A stretch of DNA of 23,208 bases, taken from the IMG/VR virus record IMGVR_UViG_3300027852_000171, positions 1-23,208 of that record; one strand, written 5' to 3'. How positions within the stretch are numbered: position 1 is the first letter of the stretch; every line of letters starts with the position of its first letter. Positions 14,739 to 23,208 of the stretch are shown here, one piece after another. This DNA comes from a virus. A program made the translations under genes and the position numbers. The notes under the pieces are model-generated. The model was not told the DNA's origin. It worked only from the letters and a program-made list of their open reading frames with translations, and searched no databases.

Positions 14739-16534
14739 TGCCAAGATTGCCAACATACGAATTAAAAGAAACACCACAAACAAATCTGGTTACGCCTGAT
14801 TTCAGTCATAAGGGCGGTTTGGGAGCTTTAGGCCGAGAAGTTGGGAAAGTCCTTCAAGTTCGAGGCGAACAGCTAACCAGAGAATACGACACTGTTAAGG
14901 CTGTAAGCGCGTTCAATGCGTTTTCTGATTCTTCAAGAGGAATGGTGCAGGGCTTATTAAAGCTCGAATCGGGGGCTGCTGAAGGCGCTCAAGGTGCATA
15001 TAAAGAGTGGTACGGTAAGAATCAGAACGAGTTTACCGGGATGTTGAACAGCCAGCCACAACATGCCATGTTTAAGCGGATGGCCGATCAACGGCGTGAA
15101 GTTGATTTAAACCATCTGGCAAGGCACGAAGCGACACAATATAAAGTACAAAAAAAAGAAGCTCTTGACGGTAATGCTACTAATGCTGATTTAGTGATAA
15201 GGGAAGCAGTAACCGAAGCATTGAAAACGCCCGGTAAGGATTTTACTACTGCCGACATAGTTATTGAAGACTTTAAAAACAGCTTAAAGGCAATGTTTCC
15301 GGGTCACGACTTAAAGGCGCTAAACGCAAAATATACTCAACTATTGCGTGTAGCCCAGCTTGAAGAAATGATGGAAGTTGACCCTCAAACAGCGAGAGAA
15401 TACATTGAAAGAACAGAAATTAAAGATCAGTTAAGTTTTGTCGAAAACGGAATATTAAAAGATGCTTATCCGGCATTAAAGGATAAGTTGAAAGTAGAAA
15501 TAGAAAGAGATAATATTGATAGGGGGTATCATGCTCAGATTGCCAAGTTTCCTACTGACCCTGGCGCAGCTATTAGGGATTTAGACCCCAAAAGAATGAA
15601 AGAACTTGATATTTCAGTTAGAGAAGCACAGTCAATTAAAAATATCTTTAAAGGTGAAATTCAGTGGGCGAGAAATGAAGAGGAAAACCAGCGCCGGGAA
15701 AATGCAGAGGTTATAAGAAACGAAATAAACGAATTAATGTCCAATGGCTTTATGAAACAAGCTCTTGATAAACTCGACCAATCGGCTGCAACTATTTCAG
15801 CGAGCGATTACGCAAACATATTTAGTGTTATCCATACAAGGTCATCTTTATACACAGATACCGACCTGGCAGACAGAATGAGCCAACAGATTCAAGATGG
15901 TATCATAACAGATGAATCACAGGTGTATTTGTATCAAGGCAAGGGTTTAAGCAGGGCTGATACTGCTATTAAAGTCAAAGAATTAAAAGAGTTCCAGAAG
16001 AACCCCTCAACACTCCAATATCTTAACATGGCTTTTGGTAGAGAGGGTTGGTATGAAACTGAATTTGCAGATTCACCTATGATGTTAGGGAATAAGACCT
16101 ATTTAAGAAATGATATTCAAAGACAAATAGACGATAAATCAATTAAGCTGAGAGGTGCAGATATATTAGAAGAAGTTAAAAGACAAGCGGGTGTAATGGA
16201 GAACGTTTACAGAGAAAGGTATGAGCTTTTGGGAGTTCCACTCTGGAAAACTGGGCCGGAAAAAACCAAAGCACCTTTTGGGGAAGAAATTGAAAGACAA
16301 AGATCAAGAGATAAAGCACGAGGTGAGGGGAAACAACCCGCAGGGAAGAACTCCCAACCCGTCAAATCTGAGTTTGCGCCGGATTCGTTTGCAGAAATAC
16401 CGGAAAGCGCAAAAGCTGAAATAGAAAGTATGCTTAAGAAAAGAGGGTACGCTATAACTGACGACAATATGCTGAAAGTTTACCAAAAAAATAAAGATAA
16501 ATTACCTAAAGACAATGCAAGCGGGAGTTGGTAA
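14738..16534 (+). CDS. internal virion protein C-like (T7 gp15 position)
   Basis: A 598-aa hydrophilic, largely helical protein between the gp14-like and gp16-like genes, the T7 gp15 slot. The N-terminus MPRLPTYELKETPQTNL and later long charged helices (for example about residues 300-345) fit podoviral gp15-type ejection proteins. No enzyme motif or transmembrane segment is seen. The C-terminal 100 residues are Lys/Pro/Ser-rich and low in order. It probably forms part of the periplasmic ejection tunnel. ATG 14738 overlaps the previous stop; GGAGG at 14722-14726 is 11 nt away. An in-frame TTG at 14720 has no SD and is rejected. The stop overlaps the next ATG. Confidence 0.72.
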   Translation: MPRLPTYELKETPQTNLVTPDFSHKGGLGALGREVGKVLQVRGEQLTREYDTVKAVSAFNAFSDSSRGMVQGLLKLESGAAEGAQGAYKEWYGKNQNEFTGMLNSQPQHAMFKRMADQRREVDLNHLARHEATQYKVQKKEALDGNATNADLVIREAVTEALKTPGKDFTTADIVIEDFKNSLKAMFPGHDLKALNAKYTQLLRVAQLEEMMEVDPQTAREYIERTEIKDQLSFVENGILKDAYPALKDKLKVEIERDNIDRGYHAQIAKFPTDPGAAIRDLDPKRMKELDISVREAQSIKNIFKGEIQWARNEEENQRRENAEVIRNEINELMSNGFMKQALDKLDQSAATISASDYANIFSVIHTRSSLYTDTDLADRMSQQIQDGIITDESQVYLYQGKGLSRADTAIKVKELKEFQKNPSTLQYLNMAFGREGWYETEFADSPMMLGNKTYLRNDIQRQIDDKSIKLRGADILEEVKRQAGVMENVYRERYELLGVPLWKTGPEKTKAPFGEEIERQRSRDKARGEGKQPAGKNSQPVKSEFAPDSFAEIPESAKAEIESMLKKRGYAITDDNMLKVYQKNKDKLPKDNASGSW

Positions 16535-19500
16535 TGCCTGAACTTGACACCACAGGTTTAAATCTTGAAAAGACAGACTCTTTTGATCTTGAGGGTCTTG
16601 ACCTTGAAAAAGCTGCGCCTGAAGTTACAGCCGGACGTATATTCGGGCGCTTTGGTTATACTGTTTATCAAACCCCTGGGCTTTTCTCTAAAATGAGTCG
16701 GTCTTTTCTTGAAGCCGAGGACATTGACGCTTTAGATGAAAAACCAAGCGTTCCGGTTAAGGGGTTAGTGTTTCCTTTTGCGGATGAAATGCAACAGCTT
16801 GTAGGTAAAATAACAGGCAGGACAGCCATGGACGATGCTTATGACCAGATGGATGTACCCGCACAAACAAGGGTAAACGAAAAAGCTAACGAATATGCAG
16901 AGATTTACCCTGATCGTGAGGCATTTAAAAAGGCTGTTATTGAGGAAAAGAAAGCTGAAAGAAAAGACGTTATTGAACAGATGAAAAGTTTTGAGCAACA
17001 GTTTGAAATGCCTGAGAAATACAAAGAATCTTCCGGTTTTCTTGAAGATATTGCCGGGGGGTTAGGTACGAGCGTTACGTCAGCGATCGCAGGGATAGCG
17101 GGCATGGTGTTCGGTGGGCCTGCAACAAGCTATTTATTTTTAACAGCTGCAGCCTACTCTCAGATGCACGGATATAAGATACAGGAACTTGAAGACATTG
17201 GTGGTGTATCGATTAATGATAAGCTGAACGCAGCTATCCTCTCAGGAGCCATACAAGCACCTTTGGAGGCCGTAAGCAACCTGTTTATGCTTTCTAAGAT
17301 TATGAAACTCAACGGGACATGGACTAAGTTTCTTTTTACGACACTTCCACAGGCTGGGGTTGGCGAATTTTCTACAGAATACTTGCAGCAATGGCCTGAC
17401 ACTTATGCAAGCGTAATGGCTCTAAACCCTGACAGAAACACAGCACAAAACCTTATATTTATGCGGAACAATATAGGCGAAATTAACGGCGAGGCTTTAT
17501 ATGCTGGAACCGTTGGCGGCGCAGCCGGGATGCTTACCGTTGGTCTTGGTAGTGGCGGCAAAATAGCAACTGCGGCTATGCTTAATAAACTCATTTCACC
17601 AGAGCAGAAGGCCATAAACGAGGAAAAAGCTGCAAGGTTTGAGCAGTTGGCTACTAAGTTTGAGAAAAACGGAATAACGGAGTCTGAAGCTGTTGAGTTA
17701 AGGGAAATGGTGAATGCTCCCGAAACCACAGAAATTGAGGAAATTGTTAATGAGGTTAAAAAACAGTTAGTATTTCAAGAGCCGATTAAGAGCGAAACAA
17801 GAGACAGTGTTATAAAATCTGTCAGAGAGTCTAAAAAATTTACAGATGAACAAGTTGATTCATACGCTACTCTTTGGGACGGAATAGCTCGTAATTGGGC
17901 TGAGTTAGAACCTGATAGAAAGCCGGAACAGTGGTATGATACATGGCTAAGTGAGTTTAATGCGGGTGATTTTATTGAAACGGCTAACAAGGTTTATCAG
18001 ATTGCTGCGTGGCATGGCGGCCCTCACTCTTTCGATAAGTTCACAACAGAAAAGATAGGAACCGGAGAGGGCGCACAGGCTTTTGGGTGGGGATTGTATT
18101 TTACTGATGAGGAAAGTATTGCGAAGGGATATGTGGATGCAGGCGTTACAGGCGATTGGCTTACAATGACGATGCCTGATGGCTCAGAAGTCGCATGGGA
18201 TGACTTAACAGAAGAAATGTTGCAAGCCGCCAAGTATATTGAATTCGGCGAAAAAGCTGCTGGAGAATTTAAGCAAAATACACATTACTACGCTGAAATT
18301 AAAGCCAAAGAAGCAGGGGTGTCTAAAAAGGTTGTTGCTCTTATTAAACAAAAACCAAAGTTTAAATACAAAAAACCGCCTAAAAACCTCTACAAAGTAA
18401 CCCTCCACAAAGGCAAGAAGCCAGGGGAATATGAGTGGATAGAGTGGGATAAAAAAATTGCTCCAGGTGCAGGTAAGAAAATAATTGCACAACTGTTAAA
18501 AGAAAAAATAAGATTAGATGGTATTAATGAAAAGATGGTTTCATCACCTGATGAATTTTGGATGAAATCCCGCGTAACTGGCAAAGAAATTTATAGGAAT
18601 TTATCCGAGCGAACAATAGGCTCTGACAAAGAAGCCTCCCTATTCCTCCTAAGAGCAGGCATAGACGGCATTAAATACCCTACCGGAAGCCTGTCATGGG
18701 TAAAGGATTCTAAAAAAACTAATTATGTTGTGTTTGATGAAGAAGCGGTAACGATAGACAAAAAGCTAACCTTCCAAGTCTCGATGGACTATATAGCCGA
18801 AGCTGTCGAAGAAGGCGACCCACAAGCTAAAAAGAAAAAAGCAGCTATCAAAAAGATGGGTGATAGGCTGACTGAGCTTAAAATAGAGCGAAACGAAAAG
18901 ACCGTTGATATGTTTACGGAATTTTTAAGAGGTGTTGAGGCTATTCTATCAGACCCGAAATCTACGCCGGAACAAAAAGAACAAGCTCTTAGCGGTATGG
19001 AAGAAATGGAGAAGGTTGTTAACCGCACTTTGATGTATCAGGATGGCAAAAAACCTCTTGGCGCAATGGAAAACCTGTTTAACGATTCTCCTAAAATCAT
19101 GCACGCCTTTGAAGGTGCAGACCCCTCCACTCCCATACACGAAACAGGACACGTTTTGCTTGAAATGATGTTCCAGGGGGGGCATGAGGATTATCTTGTA
19201 GCTGCTGAGTGGGCAGGGGTAAGTTATGAAAAAGCTATGGGCGGGACAAAGCAATGGACACCTGAGGAACTTGAAAAGTTTGCCAAAGGTTTTGAAGTAT
19301 ACCTGATGGAAGGTAAAGCCCCTACTACTCGTTTGGCAGAGGTATTTAAGAACTTAAAAACATGGTTGTTAGAAGTGTATAAAAGTGTCAAGGCTTTAGG
19401 CGTTGAGCTTAATCCTGAGATAAGGGATGTTTTTGACAGGTGGGTATCCACAGAATTTGAAAGAGAAAACGACCCTATAAGAGATGTTCCCGAATGGCTA

Positions 19501-22500
19501 GTGGCAGATGACATAAAAGCCGACATGAAACGCCGTGAGTTGACCGAAGCTGCATCTTTTGAGGATATACAGGTAGAGGCAAGGAAAAGGGTTCTGGGTG
19601 CGTTAAAGGCCAAACGAGCGAAGCTGGAAAAGAAACTTGAGAAAGAGTTTCGGAAAGAGGCTCGCGAGATGGTTAATGAAAATCCTATTTATGACATGCT
19701 TGCTGATGCTAAAAAACGAGGCGGTCTTAATTATAAAGACCTTCTAAACGATTTCGGGGAGGAGTATCTTGGGGATATCGTTAAAAGGCTTCCAGGAGTT
19801 GTGAATAAAAACGGTGAGCATGTTGATACTTTCGCAATGGAATATGGGTATGATACCGCTGATGAAATGATGCAGGCTATTTTAAACACACCGACTAAAC
19901 AACATGCTGAAAATAGCCATTATGATGACCTGTGGCGTGGCTATGAATCCATGCTTGAGCACGAAAATATCACGGCTTATGAGGATGTAATAGACGAAGA
20001 AATAAATATCCTTAATGAAATGCTTGGCGGGAAACCAAAAGCAAGAAAAGATTTAAAGGGCATTATCAGAAAACAGACCGGGCAAATTAAAGATCAGGAA
20101 TATCAGGAACTAAAAGACGGTATCAAACAAGATATGGTGGTAGCAAGAAAGGCTTTCAGCGCAGGCAAAAAAGAAGCTGTAAAACAACAGTTAGAGAAAA
20201 CCAAGAAACGATTACAGGCATTAAAGAGCCAAGTTAAGGACAGAGACGCAAGGCGCAAGATAGATAAAAGGATGCGAACTATCTGGAAGTCAAAGCTATT
20301 GCCTGAATACAAAGCGCAAATAACACAAATATTAAGCGTATATTATAACATACCAAAGAGTTATCTGATACAGCCGGAGATGTCGCTTGATGCCTTCCTT
20401 GCAGAAAAAGAAGAAGATAATGAAACTAATGTCAATGCTATCCGAAATGCTCTTTTAAATATACCCGAACAAAAGCGCAATAAAGTCGGGTACAGAATAC
20501 CGCTTACGTTAGAAGAAAAACAAGCTATGATGCAGCCGGTTCTTTCTTTAAACCATATGGGCAGGACTGAGAAGATTCTAATTTCAGAGAAAGAAAAGGC
20601 TGACTTAGACGAAAGGGTGCTTGAACTCACAACCCGTGGTTATGAGGTTTTCGGGCGGCCGGAAGAATCAGAGGATGTTATTCTTTTAAGAGAAAAGGTG
20701 TCTTGGTTTGAAAAGATGAGCGAAACTGCAAGGGGGTATTTGGCATCGACAGGTAAACTTGAGTTTATATTCGATATTCTTGATGGCGGTGGTTTGGGTG
20801 GGCCAAACGCTGCCTTGTTTGAGAAATACACGAATGCCTTAGATAGGGAAATGGTTATAGGCAAAGAATATTTAAATAAAATTAAAAAGGTTTTCAAGCC
20901 TGCAAAAAAAGTTAAGAATTGGGCTAATAAAATACATAAAATAGAGGGTGTCCCACAATCATATACTAAAGAACAAATGTTTATGTTTGCCTTGCAGTCT
21001 GCTTCTAAAAGTGGGCGCAATGCTCTTATGACCGGCGACGGGTTTTCTGAGCAACAGATAGATGCAATCGTTCAAAAGCTAAAAGATCAGGGCGAATGGC
21101 ATATGGTTGAGGGCGTGTGGGATGTGTTTGAATCTTTATACCCGATGCTAAACGATGTTCATAGAAAATTGACAGGCATTAGTCTCCCCAAGGTCGAGGG
21201 GAAATACTTTCCATTAAAATATGATCCGGTTCTTTCAAGAACAGCCGGGATGCACGAACAAAGAGCAGCCGAAAGAGACTTATTTCACGCCGCATACACA
21301 AGACCGCATGTCGAAGCCGGATCGCGAATAGCGAGAGTTGCGGGTAACAAGCCCCCTATTTTGCTTTCGTTGAATGTAATTAATATAAAACTAACAGAAC
21401 TGATTCATGATATTACGCATCAGCTCCCGGTAAGGGACTTGCAAAAAATACTGACTAATGAGAAATATAGAGGCATGGTTGATAATACTCTTGGGAAAGC
21501 ATATTATGACCAGATGATGCCATGGTTAGCTCATGTTGCAAAACCTAGAAAACTAAAAACAGAGGGGGAAAGGTGGGCTGACAAGTTAAGAGGAAACACA
21601 ACCATAGTTGCTTTGGGCTTAAAAGTGTCTGTTTCACTAAAACAAGCCGGTTCCATAACCCAAACTGTTGATGAATTAAACTTACTCACCGGAAGCAAGA
21701 CAAAAGGCGTAACTCTAACCGCAAGGGCGATGTCAGATTTTTACCGAGACAGAAAGCACATGGTAGACTTTATAAACGAGTCTTCCCCGCAAATGGCAAA
21801 TAGAAGGAAAAGCTGGAATAGAGAACTTGTTGAATTATATAATGAGTCAGACATTAAGGATTTTGGGAGAAGCGAAGCTGCCAGGGATGCTTATTTTTGG
21901 ATGATTCAAGCAGTTGATTCAATGGTAACAATGCCAAGTTGGTATGCTGGGTATTTACACGGAATGGATGTTTACCATGGTGATCACACAAAAGCTGTTA
22001 AGGTTGCTGACAAACTTGTACGAAAAACACAACCGTCTGCTAATCCTGGTGATTTATCCTTGATACACAGGGGTGGTAAAGACAGGTCTTCTTATGTAAA
22101 GTTGACGACTATGTTCTACACTCACTTTTCGAACTTTCAAAACAGGATGTGGCAAACTAAGCAGCTTCATAAATTGGGACAAATTGACAGAGTTGAAGCA
22201 TATGCGAGTTATTGGTGGTTAATGGTAGCGCCTGGATTATTAGGTGGGTTTCTCGGGAGACGCGAGATCCCTAAAGGCTGGGATTGGCTAACAGATGTAA
22301 TCGGTTATAGTTTAGCGGGCTTGCCCGTGGTTAGAGATATTATGGGGCCATTCCTAACCGGCTATGATTATACAATTTCACCTGTGGTAAGAGGGCTTGA
22401 GTCGCCTATTAAGGTTTATCAATACGCAAAGGGTGGAAAAATAAGCAAGGCTGCGAAAGAGTCTGTAAGATTGTCCGGTTATATATTTGGCTTACCATCA

Positions 22501-22623
22501 GACCAGGCTCTAATTACAATGGATGGTGTGGTTGACTTAATGTCCGGAGAAACAAATAAACCTCAAAGGATGTTTTTTAGAAAGCCATACAAAGAAAAGA
22601 AAAAAGTGAAAAGGAGCTTATGA
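16534..22623 (+). CDS. giant polyvalent ejection protein with ART and zincin domains
   Basis: A 2029-aa protein in the T7 gp16 slot. In order: a charged N-terminus with coiled coil (about 95-165); hydrophobic segments near 176-208 and 320-346 that may insert in membrane; an ADP-ribosyltransferase-like domain (about 488-745) with H494-G495, GWGLYF (518-523) and a closing NYVVFDEEAVTI; a zincin protease-like domain with HETGH (869-873), then EKFAKGFEVYLMEGKAPTTR (914-933) supplying a likely third ligand; a basic coiled-coil region (about 1195-1260); and a C-terminal region from about 1388 resembling LPD38-type large polyvalent domains. No lytic transglycosylase motif is seen. It likely enters the host with the DNA and acts on host targets; those targets are unknown. 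ATG 16534 has SD GGGAG at 16523-16527. Confidence 0.85.
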   Translation: MPELDTTGLNLEKTDSFDLEGLDLEKAAPEVTAGRIFGRFGYTVYQTPGLFSKMSRSFLEAEDIDALDEKPSVPVKGLVFPFADEMQQLVGKITGRTAMDDAYDQMDVPAQTRVNEKANEYAEIYPDREAFKKAVIEEKKAERKDVIEQMKSFEQQFEMPEKYKESSGFLEDIAGGLGTSVTSAIAGIAGMVFGGPATSYLFLTAAAYSQMHGYKIQELEDIGGVSINDKLNAAILSGAIQAPLEAVSNLFMLSKIMKLNGTWTKFLFTTLPQAGVGEFSTEYLQQWPDTYASVMALNPDRNTAQNLIFMRNNIGEINGEALYAGTVGGAAGMLTVGLGSGGKIATAAMLNKLISPEQKAINEEKAARFEQLATKFEKNGITESEAVELREMVNAPETTEIEEIVNEVKKQLVFQEPIKSETRDSVIKSVRESKKFTDEQVDSYATLWDGIARNWAELEPDRKPEQWYDTWLSEFNAGDFIETANKVYQIAAWHGGPHSFDKFTTEKIGTGEGAQAFGWGLYFTDEESIAKGYVDAGVTGDWLTMTMPDGSEVAWDDLTEEMLQAAKYIEFGEKAAGEFKQNTHYYAEIKAKEAGVSKKVVALIKQKPKFKYKKPPKNLYKVTLHKGKKPGEYEWIEWDKKIAPGAGKKIIAQLLKEKIRLDGINEKMVSSPDEFWMKSRVTGKEIYRNLSERTIGSDKEASLFLLRAGIDGIKYPTGSLSWVKDSKKTNYVVFDEEAVTIDKKLTFQVSMDYIAEAVEEGDPQAKKKKAAIKKMGDRLTELKIERNEKTVDMFTEFLRGVEAILSDPKSTPEQKEQALSGMEEMEKVVNRTLMYQDGKKPLGAMENLFNDSPKIMHAFEGADPSTPIHETGHVLLEMMFQGGHEDYLVAAEWAGVSYEKAMGGTKQWTPEELEKFAKGFEVYLMEGKAPTTRLAEVFKNLKTWLLEVYKSVKALGVELNPEIRDVFDRWVSTEFERENDPIRDVPEWLVADDIKADMKRRELTEAASFEDIQVEARKRVLGALKAKRAKLEKKLEKEFRKEAREMVNENPIYDMLADAKKRGGLNYKDLLNDFGEEYLGDIVKRLPGVVNKNGEHVDTFAMEYGYDTADEMMQAILNTPTKQHAENSHYDDLWRGYESMLEHENITAYEDVIDEEINILNEMLGGKPKARKDLKGIIRKQTGQIKDQEYQELKDGIKQDMVVARKAFSAGKKEAVKQQLEKTKKRLQALKSQVKDRDARRKIDKRMRTIWKSKLLPEYKAQITQILSVYYNIPKSYLIQPEMSLDAFLAEKEEDNETNVNAIRNALLNIPEQKRNKVGYRIPLTLEEKQAMMQPVLSLNHMGRTEKILISEKEKADLDERVLELTTRGYEVFGRPEESEDVILLREKVSWFEKMSETARGYLASTGKLEFIFDILDGGGLGGPNAALFEKYTNALDREMVIGKEYLNKIKKVFKPAKKVKNWANKIHKIEGVPQSYTKEQMFMFALQSASKSGRNALMTGDGFSEQQIDAIVQKLKDQGEWHMVEGVWDVFESLYPMLNDVHRKLTGISLPKVEGKYFPLKYDPVLSRTAGMHEQRAAERDLFHAAYTRPHVEAGSRIARVAGNKPPILLSLNVINIKLTELIHDITHQLPVRDLQKILTNEKYRGMVDNTLGKAYYDQMMPWLAHVAKPRKLKTEGERWADKLRGNTTIVALGLKVSVSLKQAGSITQTVDELNLLTGSKTKGVTLTARAMSDFYRDRKHMVDFINESSPQMANRRKSWNRELVELYNESDIKDFGRSEAARDAYFWMIQAVDSMVTMPSWYAGYLHGMDVYHGDHTKAVKVADKLVRKTQPSANPGDLSLIHRGGKDRSSYVKLTTMFYTHFSNFQNRMWQTKQLHKLGQIDRVEAYASYWWLMVAPGLLGGFLGRREIPKGWDWLTDVIGYSLAGLPVVRDIMGPFLTGYDYTISPVVRGLESPIKVYQYAKGGKISKAAKESVRLSGYIFGLPSDQALITMDGVVDLMSGETNKPQRMFFRKPYKEKKKVKRSL

Positions 22624-22673
22624 AGAATTTTTTTTTGACAGAAGCCAACCTTGATAGCATCGGGATATTATAA
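22620..22673 (+). CDS. 17-codon coupling ORF
   Basis: A tiny frame, MKNFFLTEANLDSIGIL, that begins in the giant gene's stop (ATGA) and ends in the next start (TAATG). AAGGAG at 22611-22616 lies just ahead. Without it 49 nt would separate the two large genes. It contains a T9 tract (22628-22636), yet a shift there does not open a longer frame. A translational-coupling leader is the simplest reading; chance cannot be excluded. Confidence 0.35.
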   Translation: MKNFFLTEANLDSIGIL

Positions 22674-23208
22674 TGCCATTAAAACATCTAACATATACCG
22701 CTACAGGGCGCAAGTTTAATGTAGTTGACAAGGACGATAAACCAACTGGCGACAAGGTTTCTAAGTTTGGTTGCGGCCAGGTTAACGTCCTTGATGGCAA
22801 AGACTATAAGCCGTACCTGTGGGATTCAGATCACCAGATATGCAAGTTTAATAAGTATGAAATCCGGCTTGTTACTGGTGGCGTTGAAGTTTGGGAAGGC
22901 AACACAAAGCTGGTCGGCTTTGGAGCGCACCCTGAAATTGAAGACGAAGCGTACCCTGGGGATTTTGACAGAAAAACTGCAACGGTTTCTGGGCTAGCTA
23001 CGAGTCTTGCTACTAATAATGATTCTGCAGATAGAATAGAAATATCTTATGATGTTGATACAGACGATTTCAAAGCTAAGGTTTCTTTTGAGGTTGGAGG
23101 GGCCAGGGGAATTATCTTTGGTGTTGTCAACACGGCTAAGGTCCTGGACAAAAAACAAAGGACCACTCTGGAATTCGACCAGGAGTCTACCCTACAAAAA
23201 GCTGTTTT
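22673..23208 (+). CDS. probable virion/tail protein, 3' end beyond the window
   Basis: The first 178 residues of an open frame starting at ATG 22673, cut by the window edge. It has a beta-rich, Asp/Gly/Lys-rich sequence. Two Cys (34, 57) flank DYKPYLWDSDHQI, and a later stretch reads YEIRLVTGGVEVWEGNTKLV, then GDFDRKTATVSGLATSLA. It follows the ejection genes, the slot of tail fibre or related genes in T7-like phages, which suggests a fibre or other surface protein. No catalytic motif is visible, and I do not recognise the family. SD support is weak (GGGA, 22662-22665); the start is probably coupled to the short ORF before it. Confidence 0.65.
   Translation, partial: MPLKHLTYTATGRKFNVVDKDDKPTGDKVSKFGCGQVNVLDGKDYKPYLWDSDHQICKFNKYEIRLVTGGVEVWEGNTKLVGFGAHPEIEDEAYPGDFDRKTATVSGLATSLATNNDSADRIEISYDVDTDDFKAKVSFEVGGARGIIFGVVNTAKVLDKKQRTTLEFDQESTLQKAV

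Noticed and set aside
16207-21020. Several minus-strand open frames of 80-130 codons over the giant gene and neighbours
   Set aside because: They mirror codon bias of the + strand genes, have no SDs and no recognisable domains.
22628-22636. Programmed frameshift at the T9 tract
   Set aside because: Both alternative frames reach stops within a few codons, so no fusion product would form.
1-23208. tRNA, CRISPR, insertion sequence, integrase, attachment site or diversity-generating retroelement
   Set aside because: None seen on reading; although the capsid genes recall phage BPP-1, no reverse transcriptase or template repeat is present in this window.

Overview
The window is part of a tailed bacteriophage (or prophage) genome, almost certainly a short-tailed (podovirus-type) phage. 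Every supported gene lies on the + strand, tightly packed, with start/stop overlaps (ATGA, TAATG), mostly strong Shine-Dalgarno (SD) sites and the standard bacterial code (TAA, TGA and TAG all end genes). The layout matches the late (packaging, head, tail, ejection) half of a T7-like genome. The capsid genes look more like the Bordetella phage BPP-1 group (Bbp16/17/19-like) than like T7. A sigma70-type promoter at the left edge and the SD usage fit a bacterial host. The host cannot be named from the sequence, though a Sec-exported phage protein and the T7-like ejection genes suggest a Gram-negative.

Region by region. (1) 1-4441, packaging: promoter; a conserved small phage protein; a 56-aa two-helix membrane protein (holin candidate); small terminase; a Sec-exported beta-rich protein inserted between the terminase genes; large terminase (TerL); a GNAT-like protein; and two small proteins just before the portal. 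Between these and the portal is a 394-nt stretch with a 36-aa ORF, a 37-aa Com-like zinc-finger gene, an SD-masking hairpin and an intrinsic terminator ending a few bases before the portal SD. (2) 4442-9992, head: portal (T7 gp8-like), Bbp19-like protein, scaffold, major capsid protein, cement protein, a Cys-rich protein of unknown role, an unknown 121-aa protein and a 91-aa decoration-like protein. (3) 10089-14233, tail: gp11-like protein carrying an FCCH-like domain, and gp12-like nozzle carrying a roughly 520-residue insertion of LamG-like modules. (4) 14223-22623, ejection proteins: gp14-like, gp15-like, and in the gp16 slot a 2029-aa polyvalent protein with hydrophobic segments, an ADP-ribosyltransferase-like domain, a zincin protease-like domain (HETGH) and a long C-terminal large-polyvalent-protein region. 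(5) 22620-end: a 17-codon coupling ORF and the start of a probable virion/tail protein that runs off the window.

Working model: the terminase pumps DNA through the portal into a scaffolded, cement-stabilised capsid. The gp11/gp12-like proteins close the portal and form the tail, where the LamG insertion would give surface binding. The gp14/15/16-like proteins are packed inside and ejected into the host. In this phage the largest ejected protein appears to carry two enzymes (ART and metalloprotease) into the cell at the moment of infection. The most unusual items are that polyvalent ejection protein, the rearranged LamG array, the Com-like gene with its surrounding RNA structures, and the exported protein between the terminase genes.
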